64,000 bases of DNA, taken from NCBI RefSeq assembly GCF_020382885.2, contig NC_058493.1, positions 20,271,499 through 20,335,498 on the forward strand. The letters run 5' to 3'. A program made the position numbers and the translations under genes. The notes under the pieces are model-generated. The model was not told where the DNA came from. It did no database searches and worked only from the letters and a program-made list of their open reading frames with translations. This document shows, one piece after another, positions 42,412-56,640 of the stretch (positions are counted from its first letter, which is position 1; every line of letters starts with the position of its first letter). The stretch comes from Scatophagus argus (Eukaryota; Chordata; Actinopteri; Scatophagidae).

Positions 42412-45400
42412 ATGGAGAAGAAGAACAATACGACTAATCGGACCCGCTCGGTCGCCGACGGTAGAGCTAAAGACCGAGTGGACAGGTAACGTTAGCAAAC
42501 GTAACGTTGAGTTTTGACCGTTACCTCAGCCCGCTTAAACCATTAAAAGCATCTTTTTTAGTTGTTATTGAGTAACTTTACGCTATTCTATAAGTAACAT
42601 TAAATTCAGAAGCAGCTAACAACTTTGACGTTATTCCTACTAATTAACCTAACTTAACACCGTTATTCGAGTCGTTAGCTTTCAACTAACGGTTAACTGT
42701 ACGAAACTCTTTCGGATAGACAGGTTATTCGTTTTTTGTTTTTTGTTTTTTTTTCCTCCCATAAAAAATAGCTGTCATGCGACATTTGTCGAGACAGTCA
42801 CATTACTTGTGTCTCATGAATACATTGACTTGACGTGCATTTGAGTTTATTGATAATCTGGTTGAACGTTACAGATTAATACTCTTTGTAGGCGTTGTGC
42901 AGTGGTCTGCAGATGTTTATAGTTTATTCTCATTAGAAATTGGATAATCCTTTGTCACATCACATGATAGTTCAGATAAAACTTTAGATTTGCCAACATT
43001 TACAAACTTCAAACAAGGTCTTGCTTCAACGTTATGGTCATTTTGGGGGGCTTTTAGATGTAAAATTCTAAATTGCAACCTCCAAATTGACCATAAAGTT
43101 GATTTAACACCTCTGTAAAACAGTTTCTATAAAAACTTGAACGTTATGACCTTCATGAAAGTAGACTTCATTGCAGGACCGTTTTATTAGACTGCCTTAA
43201 TTTTATCTTGCCTTTACTAAGACCCTTGCGACTGACAGCATTGGATTTGAGTGTGATTGCACTTGAAATAGTGAAATGTTTAGCCATTCTATCTATAGGT
43301 TGGTAAGTATAAGTATGTATAAGTATACTGTATGTTTTTTAATGAGAAAGGGCGATGTTGCACTGTTAAAACACATAGTGATACCTCCAACTAAACCTGA
43401 AATTAGGTGCCACGTTCAGAGACTCCACGCTGATATATCTACTGTTTGCTTTTACTTTTGTTTTGTCAATAAAGCCATTTTCCAGTGAGGAACATGATGT
43501 TTGCATAATGATACCTGTATTTTCACTTAGTATTTGCAGAGCCACACAAATTAATGCCTGGAAGGTGTGCGGTATATACAGTAGTTAGAAGGTTTCATGC
43601 AGTAAAGTATGTTGGGCTTGAACATGTTGAAAACATTGTAGTGGCCTGCCACATTGCTGGTTGGTGTGCATTTCTTCTTCAGGGGTGACTTTGCTCTTCT
43701 GAAAGGGTTAAGCTGCAGGGAGATTATCGTATTACCTAAGGCATTAGGTTGAGCCACCAACAACTTTTTAACCTATAGCCACATAGCAGATGCAGGTAAT
43801 GTAGATACAGATTCTATACATGTGAAAAATGCAAAAAAAAACATTTTTTTTAAAAAAAGAACCATTAGTTGTTCCTTTATGTTGTAATGGCTTTATCCAA
43901 TCTAATTATGGCTGAACACGATGCTGCCTAAGTGGCATGACAAGACAAATGCTAAAAACACTGGCAGGTAAATGGGGCTGGACTAACAAATGTCAAAAAC
44001 AGTTTTTAGAGAAGAAACAATGAGGAATTTTATACATTAATTGGACATTTGTTTTCAATCTTGCATCATACTACACAGCCTGATTTTATTTAAATTAATT
44101 TGTTTTATTTGTATCTATGCTATAATTTGAATGCTTAGGAATTCTGATGACGTTTCTGGTATGCTGACTGAAAATATTGTTAACTTTGTTAGCTTTTCTA
44201 ACTTTGTGCTTTTGACTCAGTGTGGATCCATATGGCTTTGAACGCTCTGAGGACTTTGATTATGAGTCTTATGAGGAGCTCATGTCTGAGTATCTAGTTG
44301 TGCTCACCCGACGATCCATCAAGTGGTCTAAGCTGCTGAAGGGAAAAAGCAAGGTGCAGAAGAATGTGAAATGTAAGTGTGAAAACCAAACACACCAGTA
44401 TCCTTACAGAGTGAGGGCACGCCATAAAAACTAAATTTAAATGCCCCCTTTCCTTCAGTAAAACGCTATGTACGCAAGGGAATTCCCAATGAGCACCGGG
44501 CTCTGATCTGGATGGCAGCCAGTGGGGCGCAAGACCAGCTAGAGAAGAACCCAGGATACTACCAGTCCCTGCTTGGAGCCCAGCATGACTCCAAACTGGT
44601 GGAGACCATCTGCACAGGTCAGGCAGTTTCTTATTCATTATTGTGCTCAGTCAGTTATCTTTTAAAAGCCCTGACACACACTAAGCCAGCTTCATAGAAC
44701 TAGCCCTAATAAAGTCAGTGTCTCACATCAGCTAAGCTCTAACCCATCACTGGGGGAAATAAATTTCTGATCCAGAGATCACTGTGAGCATATGAAGTGA
44801 ATTAGCCAATTACATTTCATTTCATGTTGAAAAAAAATCTCGCTATGCTGTATGTTTTGTACACGGAAAAAGAATATTTGTAAAAAAAAAAAATTGCAGT
44901 TGGCACTGTCATGTTTTGCTTTGCACTGGTATTGTCATTATCGGGTGTTTTGCTCAAGAAACACAAAATGTTAGAAATGAAAGATAAATGAAAACTGCAC
45001 TAAATGAGAAAAATAACAGAGGTCGTTTGAACTCCCGGTCAGACACTACTGTCTCACTGGCTGCCTCTGAGGCTGATTCAGTATGCTGATTTGGCTGAAT
45101 GATTGCTGATTAATGCTGACTATAGCCAACTGTGACAGACACTGCAAAATGTGCAGGCAACAGTCGGCCACCCAGGGCACGGTGATGCCCAATAGTTCAA
45201 TGTGACAGAGCCTTTACAGCTAGTGTTACACAATATTTTAATATAACATTGCAGAAGTTAGTGTTTAACCATGGCTGTTTTGAGTAAATGAGACCATTCT
45301 TCAACCAGACCAGCTCCTCTGTTGATGATTCCTATGTGAGATATTGGTTTGGCATCGAGACAGAAAATGCATTAAAAGAACAGTCTGGTTTGGTGGGGAT

Positions 45401-48400
45401 GTGTTATCTAAGGTGCTGCTAAGAGGATAAGAAAAAAACCCACTTTCAGTAATAGAGCCATTAGTGTGAAGGCGTATTAGATGATAAAACACTGCATAGT
45501 TGTTTATTGTGATATGAAAAGGGTTTCGCATCTCTTGAAATTTATGGCAGCAGCAAAAATGCATTTGATTAGCCCATGAAGTACGTTTCTGGGTGATGTT
45601 GCACTGTATTGTCACAAAAGTGAGTGCTGCAGCGGTACTAAAGTCATTTCACCTCTGCATTACCTGTGGGTCCACAGTTTAGTATTTAATTACACTGTTC
45701 ATGCAGTTCATATATGTGAGCTGGCTGTGAGTGTGCGGGGAACTAGTGAATTATTCAACAAACCAACACAACGTTTATTTAAAAACTGTTTCTAGCTGTA
45801 GCTGTTAAACTTTAGCTATTCAAGTTTGCATTCGGACATAATTCAGATATAAGGCTGAAACTTTTTCATTTTTTCTCTCAGACTTGAACAGGACATTTCC
45901 AGACAACGTCCAATTCCGCAAGACGTCCAACCCATGTCTCCAGAAAGCTCTGTACAATGTGCTATTGGCTTATGGTCACCACAACCCAGCTGTGGGCTAC
46001 TGTCAGGTAATAATCCTCAAGACCCCACAACCTTCTTGCATGTGCAACAGAGATTCAAAGAACAGTGTAAGAATGTTTGTTATTTTTACAGACCTTGCAA
46101 TATGATCTGGTGTTGGTAATATTTATCAAACAAAAAAAAAAAAAAGTATTCCATATTGTTTCATTGTTGTTTGTAGTATGATGTAATTGAAAGACAGACA
46201 ATGGAGAAGAAGAACAAAAGACAGTGTAGACAGTGTGAATATGAGGGTAGGGAAACGTATACTGTAAGCATATCCAAAATCTGATTGGTCATCAGTCTGT
46301 GGAGTGTTTTTATTAAGCAATTATCCAGTACAAGGCATTTGTGTCTTAAGACTGTTTGTGTCAGTGTCAGATAAGTGTAGTCCTGCGTTAATCATTGACA
46401 TTTGAAAGGCAAATTTCATTCACCAGAGCATATACAGCTTCATTTGCAAGTCAAACAGGCAGCAGGACTGTGTTCATGGTTACATCTCGTAAAAATACAC
46501 TTAAAACCCCTCCATCTATAATCATCCTCGGGTAGTTTTTTTTCTTTATTTATGGGTGTATTCATGCCTGGTCGGTTCATTTGAAGCAGTTGTTTCATAA
46601 CCAGGAGTGTTTTTCCCCGCAGATTGGTTTTGTTTGAATATACGTGAACTATGAAATCGCACTCAGCTGCTGGGAAAAAAACAGCCAGGCAGATATCGCC
46701 AAGGCTGTTGTTTCCAATCGAACCCCTGTTTGTGGTGTGAAAATAGATGGAGCAAATATATGTGATTTTGGCATGATATCAAAAGCGAAGCTACATAAGA
46801 ATCTGTCCACAGAAGTCTGTTCAGGAAACAATGTTAGAACTGATCTGTGCAAGTCATGTAAATATTTTTGCAGGTCATTTGGTAGCCGTCGTTACTAAGG
46901 TTATCAAAAGTGTTGAAGTATTAATATTATGTCATTACCACATTTAAAACCACAAGAGATCCACATTTGTTAGTATCCAAACTACCAAAAAAAGATTTCC
47001 ACTCAGATTTTCTCCCCACAGTGTGTTCAGTAACATGGTATTGTATCATACTTAAAAATTCTGGTATTGTGAAAACCTTGATGGTAACACACATGCACAC
47101 CAGCACAGGTGTTCATTAAAATGTTAAAAGCCGTTTAAAGCGCCGTTCTTATATTCTATCGTATGTACTTTGTCGATTCATTTAAGTCCAATACGTTGTG
47201 AATGACAGCAATCCTGAAGTTATAAACCCTGAATCACTACTGTAAAAGATGCTTTGTCTTCATCCTGATGCTACCTGTTGCTTATTATTCATAACGTGCA
47301 GTCGATTTGTAGTCTATCAATACTGATAACCCTTTTAACCAGTTATTTCTTTGTGAGCTCTTTGTAACACCAAAGAGCTTAAACTCACACATCAGAAGCA
47401 CTAAAGTGCTGCATAAACTTCTGTTAGCCATGGAATTTGATTTCCCTTGTGGGTCCTGATGATGAAGAATGACAATCTCCTAAACTGTCCAATCAACAAG
47501 TTACCTGTCAGTATGTAAAACCTCATGTTTACTCCTCTTGGTTGGTTTGTAAAAAGTCAGTATGAACAGGAACTGCACCAGAACTGATGTGCACTAATAT
47601 CTAATTTTTTCTCTTGGTTTAGACCTAATGAACCGAACTACATTTGTGATGAAACCTTCTTTCATGTCCAGTGTACACTTACTGGTCTCTCTCTTTCGGT
47701 GCTTTATTAAAGAGCTCTACAGCCTCGAATGAAACCCGTTCAGGCAGGATTGCAGGATTCGTGTGTAACCTGAGCGCGTCTCTCTTTTGCCTTCAGGGGA
47801 TGAACTTTGTTGCTGGGTTTCTACTTATTATCACAAAAGATGAAGAAAAATCATTTTGGCTGATGGAAGCACTACTCGGTAGAATTTTACCAGGTGTGTG
47901 TTTGTCTGTGTATGCATTCATTTGCTATTGTGATTGTCAATAATTGAGCTTAATTCTGACTGTGTTCCTTTTAAGCTGTTTGTCCAGTTTTTGTATTACC
48001 AGAATTGATTTGTTTACATCTGTTTGTTACTTAAAACTGACAATGGTTGCATGTGTGTGTTTGTGGTTACAGACTACTACAGTCCAGCTATGCTGGGGCT
48101 GAAGACGGACCAAGAGGTTTTAGGGGAACTGGTGAAAGTTAAAACCCCCAGAGTTTGGCAGACCATGATGGATCACAATGTCATGTGGACCTTGGTGGTT
48201 TCCCGGTGGTTCATCTGTCTCTACATTGATGTCTTACCAGTAGAGGTGGGAGGGTGGGGGGGGTCCAGTCATTGTCAATGCAATTTATATGTTTTACATT
48301 CTTTCTGGAGTCCAAATGTCTTTATTTGGAAGTTTAGGAAAGCTTGAAAGCATTCAGTACTTAATACAATTTAATATGAGACAGCAAAGTTATTCAAACT

Positions 48401-49650
48401 TTAATATTTTGCTGTTAAAATGTGCTTCTGCTCTGTCAGACAACAAAAGCTCTGTCAAAGCACACTTTTAGTGGATTTAGATATTATCCTTCCTTTTCTT
48501 TCAATTTGAAATAGCACCAGTAATACCAAGAACAACCAAGTTGTTAACTCCCTCTGTTGGCTTGCAGGGAGGCGTGGACTGCAGTGTTTGTTCAGTAGGA
48601 GGGTGTAGCACTTGCAGATGTTCATGCTATTCCCGCTTGATTTCACCCCCCTCCTACAGGCACCCTGACCTACCAACAAGGACAGGATTCCTCATTAATT
48701 TTCCATCTCAAGACTGATTCTGCAGCATCCTTATTTTTGTCTGCTCCACTTGAGAACAGCACCTAAAGATAAATTTTTTTTTAAGGCAACTGCTGTGGTG
48801 CAGTGTAGGAAAAGGAAGGCCATATGGAAAGTAAAAAGCTATTTAATTACATTGAAGTTGTACTATGATAATTACCAATCATATTGTTTTTCCTTTCCCG
48901 CTACCTTTACAATGCAAAAAGAACTGCTCATGTACATTGTTCAGTGTTCATGATGTTTTTTTTGGTCAATTTCCCAGTTGGGCAAAAGGGTTGGGAAGTT
49001 TTTAAGTTGAATTCTTTGCCCATATAGGCAAGTGGTTAAAAAAGAATTAATGACCAAGGGTATGTATTTATGTATGCATTTTGTGTAGTTTCCTTACACT
49101 ATGTGGTGGCAGTGGGTATGACTTTTCATACGACGCACTACGACTGAGTTTCTAATGCTGCAAGTTAAAGTTCATATTGTGCATCATTATGCGTGTTTGC
49201 TTGTGGAGTTTACTTCTTGTTCTACTTGTTGTTTTTCTGCAGACTGTTCTGAGGATTTGGGATTGCCTGTTCTACGAGGGCTCCAAAATCCTGTTCCGTG
49301 TAGCTCTGACGCTGATCCACCACAACGAGGCTCTGCTTCAACAAGCCCAATCACTGCCAGACGTCTGCCAAAACTTCAAGCAGATCACCCACGGACCATT
49401 TGTCGACGAATGCCACACTTTCATGCAGGTAAAAGAGAAGCAAGGCATCCTAAGATTAAGACCTTCCACTGGAAGAAAGCCCAGGAAGTATAAAACAAAC
49501 ATCCTTCTAATTTGCTTTCTTTAATCCTATAATCCTGGTGTTTCTTACCTTTCCTAGAAAATCTTCACGGAACCAGGAAGTCTGTCCACTTCAACCTTGA
49601 CTAAGCTGCGCGCGATGTGTCGATCTCGCATCATTGCAGAAGAATCCTGA
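42412..49650 (+). CDS. grtp1: GRTP1 (TBC1D6), TBC-domain Rab GTPase-activating protein
   Basis: Eight coding exons: 42412-42485, 44221-44372, 44459-44617, 45882-46006, 47797-47893, 48073-48245, 49243-49428, 49558-49650; 1059 nt, 352 aa (human 336, the extra at the N-terminus). The hydrophilic start MEKKNNTTNRTRSVADGRAK is followed by VDPYGFERSEDFDYESYEEL, the family hallmark, then the TBC domain from about residue 78 to 290. Both catalytic fingers are present: arginine in TDLNRTFPDN (about 129-138) and glutamine in YCQGMNFVAGF (about 168-178), so it should be an active Rab GAP. Later blocks include YYSPAMLGLKTDQEVLGELV, VSRWFICLYIDVLPVETVLR and IWDCLFYEGSKILFRVALTL. The target Rab is not shown by sequence. 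Introns 1 and 4 are large and hold repeats. Confidence 0.95.
46895..47095. repeat. probable interspersed repeat in grtp1 intron 4
   Basis: Contains 'aaggttatcaaaagtgttga', 'tccactcagattttctcccc' and 'ttctggtattgtgaaaacc', resembling an abundant fish repeat that ends 'ggtatcgtgacaacact'. No ends or coding parts can be defined. Confidence 0.35.
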
Positions 49651-49926
49651 ACCAAATTCCACTACCTGTAGCTTAAACTCAATACACATTCCACCGGGAT
49701 GCGATCCCCACAGCGTGTTTGCACCTTCTTTTTTTCTTTTTTAGTGACTTTTACATACTGTGTTATTTTGAGATCATACAGCCCAAGTGTAAATGTACAC
49801 TTAAATGAGAATATTCATAGCAAAGAGCTGTATGAGCTGGTGATTCCATTTTCAATTAACATGTAGTTTTTCTTGATAAATGTGGAATTATGCACTTTAA
49901 TGCAGAAAGTCAGACACTGTAGAGAA

Positions 49927-49932
49927 AATAAA
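49927..49932 (+). terminator. grtp1: grtp1 polyadenylation signal (AATAAA)
   Basis: Canonical hexamer 277 bases after the grtp1 stop codon; the only good candidate before the convergent lamp1 3' UTR. Confidence 0.55.
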
Positions 49933-51425
49933 ATCTTGGCAGCAGATGGCCAGATCAGATAAATTGTGAGTTGCACACTGTAAGCACAGCCAAGAGGAAC
50001 CCGTTTACTGTATTTCACAGTGACATGTTATACTACCTGCTGTGGTTATCAAATGTGAATCAGATACCGATATTCATTTCAAAATCCAATTCATATAATT
50101 ACTGTTTGTTTTCAGGTTCCAAAGAAATGTCGGAGTTCCTGACCCCAGTCATTATTTCAAGTGCACTATTAGGAAATTACCTAAGTACAATAGAAAGGGC
50201 TGCTTTCATCTATCAAACACGTGTCCAGTTTGTTCTGTGTTTCAGCTTTGTGGCACTTCAAACTCTCATTGTAGTGATAACACATTTTGTTGCGTTGGAC
50301 CAAAATAACCTTGGCATTGATCCCAGCTATTCTGTGTAGTGCACACCCCAACAGCTCAGAGTAAACAGAAACACACAAAAGATGAAACAAAAGATAAAGC
50401 TACTGTTGCATGAAACACATGCACAAATGAAAAACTAAGTCAGTGCTGGACTTTAAAGATTTTTATTTAACTTTAAGTAAGATGCATGATAGAGAATGAG
50501 ATCAAACCATTTTCTATAAAAATAAAAGTTCAAATTACTACAATTCATATCAACATTTCTTTGGGGGGGGGCAATAATAGAAAATTAACCCATGCGCCTG
50601 TTCACTGGCAATGTTGAATGCATTTTAGTATTGCAGCGCAGCAATATGGCTGGACCGACTCACTGATTACACAAAGCAGCAGATTCCTGTTTTTACCATC
50701 ACAATTACCAGACTCTGTTTAATTAGTTTGATTAAACTGTGCCTTACTACACTATTGGATCAGTTCTGGTTTTTCCTCCAACATAGAAACATATGATTGG
50801 AAAAGATGAACAAGAAGCTTTCCCTTTTCTTAGAGTCACTGGGATTATTTTATGTTCAAAGAATTGTGTAACTTGAAATGTATTTACATGTACAGGCATC
50901 TTTTTTTCTTTTCTGTTTTTAAACTTTTAACCAACAGTGGACAAGCCATTGGAACTTCATCTTTTTTTTCCTACATTTCATTTGGCTCTCCCTCTGCATC
51001 CTTAATTGCATGGGATATTAAATAATTACAAAGCTAAAAACAACAAACAGCAGTTCAAGCAAAATTTTTCAACTAATTCTTAGAACATAGTGAAGCAGGA
51101 ATGAACAGAAAGGTGAACTTGCAACAGCAAATTCAAACTGCCTCCCTCGACTCTCGTGAAGTCCCATCTGGCTTCATCAAGATGCACACCATCCAAAGTT
51201 AGCAAGTCTTTGGCTTCTCATTGACATCTCACAGAGAAAGTGAAAGGAGAATAAAATATCCAATAGGTCACATGGGATAGGCCAAAACATGCACCCTTCA
51301 AAGAATAACAACTGCTTCCACTCACTCATGCTCGTGTCCACAGTCTTTTTACTTGCTCACTCACACACTCGGGTTCATCTTTCCATCATTCAGTCTGTCA
51401 GGTTTAAGTTAAATGAAGAATCCAT
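49933..51425 (-). other. lamp1: lamp1 3' UTR and convergent gap with grtp1
   Basis: lamp1 (minus) and grtp1 (plus) converge. A minus-strand AATAAA at 50462-50467 gives lamp1 a 3' UTR of roughly 960 nt. The remaining 500 bp between the two hexamers show no feature. Confidence 0.5.
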
Positions 51426-54400
51426 TCAGATGGTCTGGTATCCAGCATGGTTCCTCTTTCTGCCTATTAGATATGCAATGAGGACAATCAACACCAGGCC
51501 GGCAAGAGCTGCTCCGACAACAATGGGGATGAGCATCTGGTCTTTGTCCATCTGACACTCCTCCGCTGGAGACAAGAAGAAAAGTAGGAAGAGCAGAACA
51601 CACTTGAAGTTGTATTTCAGAATTTTGGACCTAGAAATGTGTCATTTCTGGGCAAAAAAAACCCCAGTACCTCTTTAAGGGCAGCCTGATTATGGCTGTC
51701 CACTTTTAGCATTTAGCGGTTAAATGCCCTGTTGAAACACAGCTTGAACTGAGGGATTACCGACTCTGATCCTTACCTTGTTAATGAAAAACTGAACGTT
51801 TCAAAGAAAAAGTTTGACATTTTTGGAAACATGCTTCACTTTCTTGCCGTGAATTAGATGAGAAAATTCATACCACTCTCTTGTCTGCTGGACATAAAGT
51901 TAGAGTCAACAGGGTGCTGGCTTAGCTTAGCATAGAAACTTAAAGCAGGGGGAAACAGCTGGTCCAGCTTTCTCAACAAATGGGGCCTATGAGCCCCTCT
52001 AAACCCTCCTTTTAAAACAAAGTATGTCGTTTAACCTGCATCCACAAAAGTGGGGAAAAAAGTTAAATACAATAACTATTATCTCCCGGTCCAAGAAAGT
52101 GTATTTGTCAGTACTGCTTATTCCTTCTACATCATTGCTATCAACATTAAGATCAGAGCACAACTTAGGATAAACCTGTACCTGTAGCAAACTGGCTGGT
52201 GGTGACGCCAAAGGGTTGGACCTGCAGTCTGAATGTGTTGAGAGAGAAGGCTGGCACCACAGCCAGGATTTGCTCTGCACTGCACTTGTAGGAGTGGCCA
52301 AGTGTACTCCGCAGGTAGTCGAGGCTGGTGTTACTGGCTGAGAGGGGGGCTGTGGAGAGACGTGGGTCAGTAATTCTCTGAATGAAGTGAATCAGAGCCG
52401 AGAAAGAAAGAAGTATGTTGCTTGTGACAAAGGACATACCAGTCATATCAGACCAGTTGGCAAGCAGAGTTATCGCACTGAGGTGGTACTTGTTGCCCGT
52501 GGAGTTCTGTGGACAGGAGGAGACTGACTGACTAAAACAACCCCGCAACAACAAACTGATGATGTAGCCGAATTCACAAACCAGGAAGGACAATCTTACC
52601 AGAGCGAAGGTGAAGCTGAGCGTGGTGGTTCGCTCCTGTGTCAAAATCAAGCTAGCACTGCTGGCTTCACATGATCCTGATGAACTTGTCAGATTGGGAT
52701 TCAGGTTTACTAATGCTTGGACAGTCTAGAAAAGTAAACAAAGATACATTTGGTTTATTTGAAGTCTATAAGACAGAATGGACTGAAACTTATCTATATT
52801 TTACTCTGACTTGTTCTTGCTTATAAAGCTATTTGTCACCTTATTCTGAGACTGAGAAAAATACGAGACATTGAGCTGCAGTCCCATTTGGGCCAAGAGA
52901 CACACTGTGCCATTGCTGTTGTTTACAGAGTAGATGCCCCGTTCAGGTGATCCTGGAGGGGTCGGTGCTGGAGGTACAGTTGTTGTTGCAGATGTGGCAG
53001 TGGTGGGTGGAGCTGTGGTACTGGCCTGATCTGCCATACATACACTTTCTGTGGCAAGAGAAATGATGAAGAAATATGCAATCAGCAAATCAAGTGACGT
53101 GGACACCCACCGGCTCGCAAACAAATACACAATCAAGAATTGTACCTCTTGGACTGAGGTCATTTTCTGGCATGTACGCCTCCAGCCTCATATTTGAAAA
53201 AGTGACATTTGCTCCACCAAGTGGAAAAGTGGTGGGGCTTAAGCAGCAGTAGGTGGTGTTGACTGTTGCCCAGATCCCAACTGAAGATGACACCACAGTG
53301 ACCACATCTAGAGAAAAGACAAACATACAAAAAAAATGTTATATAATATACTTACTTTATATATTTACATCTAATGTAAATGTTCTTGTCCACATAAATG
53401 CCACATGCATTTAATCACAATCAAGCCAGACAGTTTTGTTCTTTAATCTCACCGGAGCTGTTGGACCCGGGGAAGACTGACGTGTCGCTGAGGTTGTACT
53501 GCAGTGTCAGGTTAGCCACACTGTATAGACTCCCATTGGTTGAAAAGCTCAGCCCCAGCGCATGGCCAGGTCCGAATGTCGCCACCAGCCACGGTGAGCT
53601 GCCGTCTGTCCCACACGAGCTGCTGCCTGCGTCAACTGTGGCAGAATCAGGCAGAGAGACCGGCACGGTCCTCTGTGGACAGACAAAAGACACAGCTGGT
53701 GTTCACAAACAGGTACAGTCAGTTAAATCATCTCAATGCTTTCAGGTGTGGAATCCAGAATATTGTTGTTAATGCACCTACCGTGCTGTTGGAGGTGTTG
53801 TATGTGATGGAGAATGATGCAAAGAGCTCAGTCTTAATGCAGGTGGAGTTTCCCTCTTTCACCTCGAGACTAACAGCCTGAATGCAACCTGAGGTGGACA
53901 ACAAAATGAGCAGGGAGACCAAACACTGAAATAATACAGACAAACCTTTCGATAAAAGCAGACACCTTAAAAACAAAATCAATCGCCCTGTAAATACACC
54001 TGAAAAACACCAATCTGTCCTATTGTGGACAAACACATAACTACTGAGTGTTCATTTGTGTGTGTCATAAGTCACAACACTAAAAACACCCCACAGTAAT
54101 TAACAAATTATTCATGAGTTAGACTGCCAGTACAGTTTTGATGAATACACTGGGCTTTACAGATACTGGAATACACACACTTTTGTAGTCATGGTGTGCA
54201 TGACTCAAAGTCTTTCATTATCTGGGTCTTTGGGTTTTTATTTGATTTTCCTGGTAAGATGAAAATTTCAAAATGGGTACAAATGATAACAGTGATGATT
54301 AAAACATAAACAGTGTCATGTCATACATACAGACTGAATCAGTTCACATGAGCCACCACCAGAGGTCTGCAGACAGCTGAAAGTGACTGACCAAGACCAA

Positions 54401-56640
54401 AATCCCCCTCTGGCTCTCTCCTGGCAGATGTATTAAAGGTGTGTGTCCACTCCAGACTTGTAACAGGTGTAACTGTACATCTCCAGAACAGTGGAGTCAG
54501 GGACCCTATTTGTTAGTTATATTAAGTGTGGCTTCCTATGAACAGAATTACCAAGTAGCATTCAATAACTCAGCCAGCCTGGCAACTTCCACACTAGCAT
54601 TGTAGGCTATTAATACATTGATGCCCAGGAAACTGCAAACTCACTGTTGCGTGTCTATGCGAGAGTGATGGGAGCTGTAATTCTCAAACATAGTGGCTAT
54701 TGAAGACTCATGTACTTATCATCCCCACAACTGACATCCTTAAAAAAAGGAAAAAAAAACCCAACTTTCTCAACCCGTAATAATGTGTTAACGCAATACA
54801 GGAGTTTCACCATTTGTTTCAGACTTCCCAGAATGTCTACAAAGAAGTGGAGGCAATGTGGCTCAAATGTGACCATTGTATGACTGTGACTCTTCCTCTT
54901 TGCTTAACTCTCCAACAGCACGATTTCTTATTTACTGTACTGCAGATTGTATTTTATTTCTTTTTCTTTCCTGTTTGTTCAGACTTAAGTGATAAAGGAC
55001 TGTGAGCCCAACTAAATATTACTCATCAGGCCGACAATGCTGGCAGGTCCCACTGCTAACACTGTACAGCTAAGAAGGATTTGTGAAATTGAAAAGATGC
55101 TCCAAGATGCATAGCTGAGAGAAACATTGATTTTGCATTTAGTTTGTGGGCGTTGTTAGCTGCCCACCATGCCACTGCTACTAATTTCATAACTCACTTA
55201 TTACACAGCCAACTGACTGAGCACTTTCATATTCTGCTCACTTCCCTCCCCTCTTTTCCATTCATCTTAAGCTTTCTCGATTAATATAATCTACTGATCC
55301 TAATGGAAATGGTGAGTCGGTTGCTTTCAGTCACACACACATACACACTTCCTCCCCCTGCTACCTTGCTGAAACTTGACCCCAATGTCACCCTGTAAAC
55401 ATCAAGCAGAAGGTTTACACAACACTGTTATCTGATCCTGAGGTAAAAGGGGCCATGTGTACCAAGCGTCAAGCTGCAGACATCAGCACAGACAGACAGT
55501 CAGCGTGGAGAGAATATCAAAACAGAAAGGAATCGCTGTGTCTGTGAGGAAATGTCAGTGCTGAAGGACTTAAACCCTAAGGTCACCAGGGGTCCTGAGC
55601 AGAAGTCCTGGACAGAAACTGAACATCGACTTAGTTATCACTTAAACAGAACTACAGTACTGATGAGCATTCAGCAGTAAAAACAAAACAAAAACACACA
55701 AACAAAAAAACATGCATCAGCTACATCTGTAATGACCTATTTTCCTGCGTCAGCAGCCAGTTGTCTCTGTGTGTCTGTGTGTGTGCAGGGCTATTAAACT
55801 GGTCATAAACCAACACTGTCACTTGGCCCCTAATGTGCTGTGTGCAACAAAGCCATCATGGCTGTCACGTGAAGCTCTCAAATGACACAACAACAAAGCC
55901 AATCTGCTGGTCCACAACATTAACAAAAACCTGGGCATTACATCAGAACAGAATCCAATAAAGTCCAGGGATTTCCAGTTTTCTAAGTTCAAAGTCTAAG
56001 TGAAACTTTGAGAGGCTGTGGGTCCAACAGCACTGGAGGAGCTACACCTCAGTTAAACCAGCAGGTCCCCTTTTTACATTACGTCAAGTCATGAATGAAT
56101 ATATAAAATTGAACCTAATTTCTACATCCTACGCAGGTGATTCGAGATGCGAAGCCTCACCTCGCCCAACACTTAACCTGCCTAACTACGTGTAATTTGT
56201 ATGTAGCTATGAGCAACACCGAAGTACACAAATATGACTACAGACCTGTATTTAGACAACAACTGGCTGCAACTAACGAGTATTTTCATCGTCACATATT
56301 AGCCAATGTGCTGACTGGTCTATAAAATGTCAAAGTGACTTTGGTCATGGTGAATTTTTCTTTTCAAGTCTCGACCAGCAGTTCACACCCAGTTATTAAA
56401 CTTAGTATTAAGAAAGACAATAAAAAGAGCAAAAATATTCACAGTTTGGCTTGACAGTTACTTGTATTATCTAAAGCAGGAAACACCTGAACGTAACACC
56501 GACTAACTTACGATCGATTCCTTAACGCAGTTCAACGTTAGCGGCACGACGGAGATGAGCGGCTTAAAACCGCAAAAACACTCACCTAAAACTGCACACC
56601 AGGCAACGATGACAGCGGCCAAAGCGTGAGAGAGTTTCAT
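51426..56640 (-). CDS. lamp1: lysosome-associated membrane glycoprotein 1
   Basis: Nine coding exons: 56586-56640, 53782-53888, 53453-53672, 53146-53307, 52840-53048, 52600-52725, 52440-52506, 52182-52349, 51426-51565; 1254 nt, 417 aa, as in human LAMP1. Type I lysosomal membrane protein that protects the limiting membrane. The signal peptide is [19 protein letters not shown]. Two luminal domains each carry paired cysteines and many N-glycosylation sequons (NST, NTS, NGS, NLS, NSS, NVS); they are joined by a Pro/Thr hinge near residues 190-215 ([19 protein letters not shown]). The membrane helix is [20 protein letters not shown] and the 11-residue tail ends GYQTI, the tyrosine sorting signal. 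Intron 1 is 2.7 kb; the ATG exon is GC-rich. LAMP1 rather than LAMP2 is chosen from position beside cul4a. E-box sites upstream suggest TFEB/MITF control. Confidence 0.95.
51785..51985 (+). repeat. percomorph interspersed repeat in lamp1 intron 8
   Basis: Includes 'aaaagtttgacatttttgga', 'tcactttcttgccgtgaatt', 'agatgagaaaattcatacca' and 'gcttagcttagcatagaaac' then 'gcagggggaaacagct'. This is a very common element in percomorph genomes; I do not recall its registered name. Confidence 0.7.
55864..55873. promoter_or_regulatory. lamp1: CLEAR-like E-box in lamp1 intron 1
   Basis: GTCACGTGAA matches 9 of 10 positions of the TFEB/CLEAR consensus GTCACGTGAC, about 720 bp inside the gene from the start-codon exon. 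Confidence 0.4.

Noticed and set aside
45040-45230. Possible interspersed repeat in grtp1 intron 3 ('gctgattcagtatgctgatt')
   Set aside because: Locally repetitive 'gctgat' wording suggested a repeat, but I cannot match it to a family or define ends.
46644-46898. 84-codon open frame in grtp1 intron 4
   Set aside because: No domain and no flanking splice sites in phase with grtp1.
53398-53881. Two plus-strand open frames (53398-53772, 53540-53881)
   Set aside because: Antisense shadows of lamp1 exons 2 and 3.
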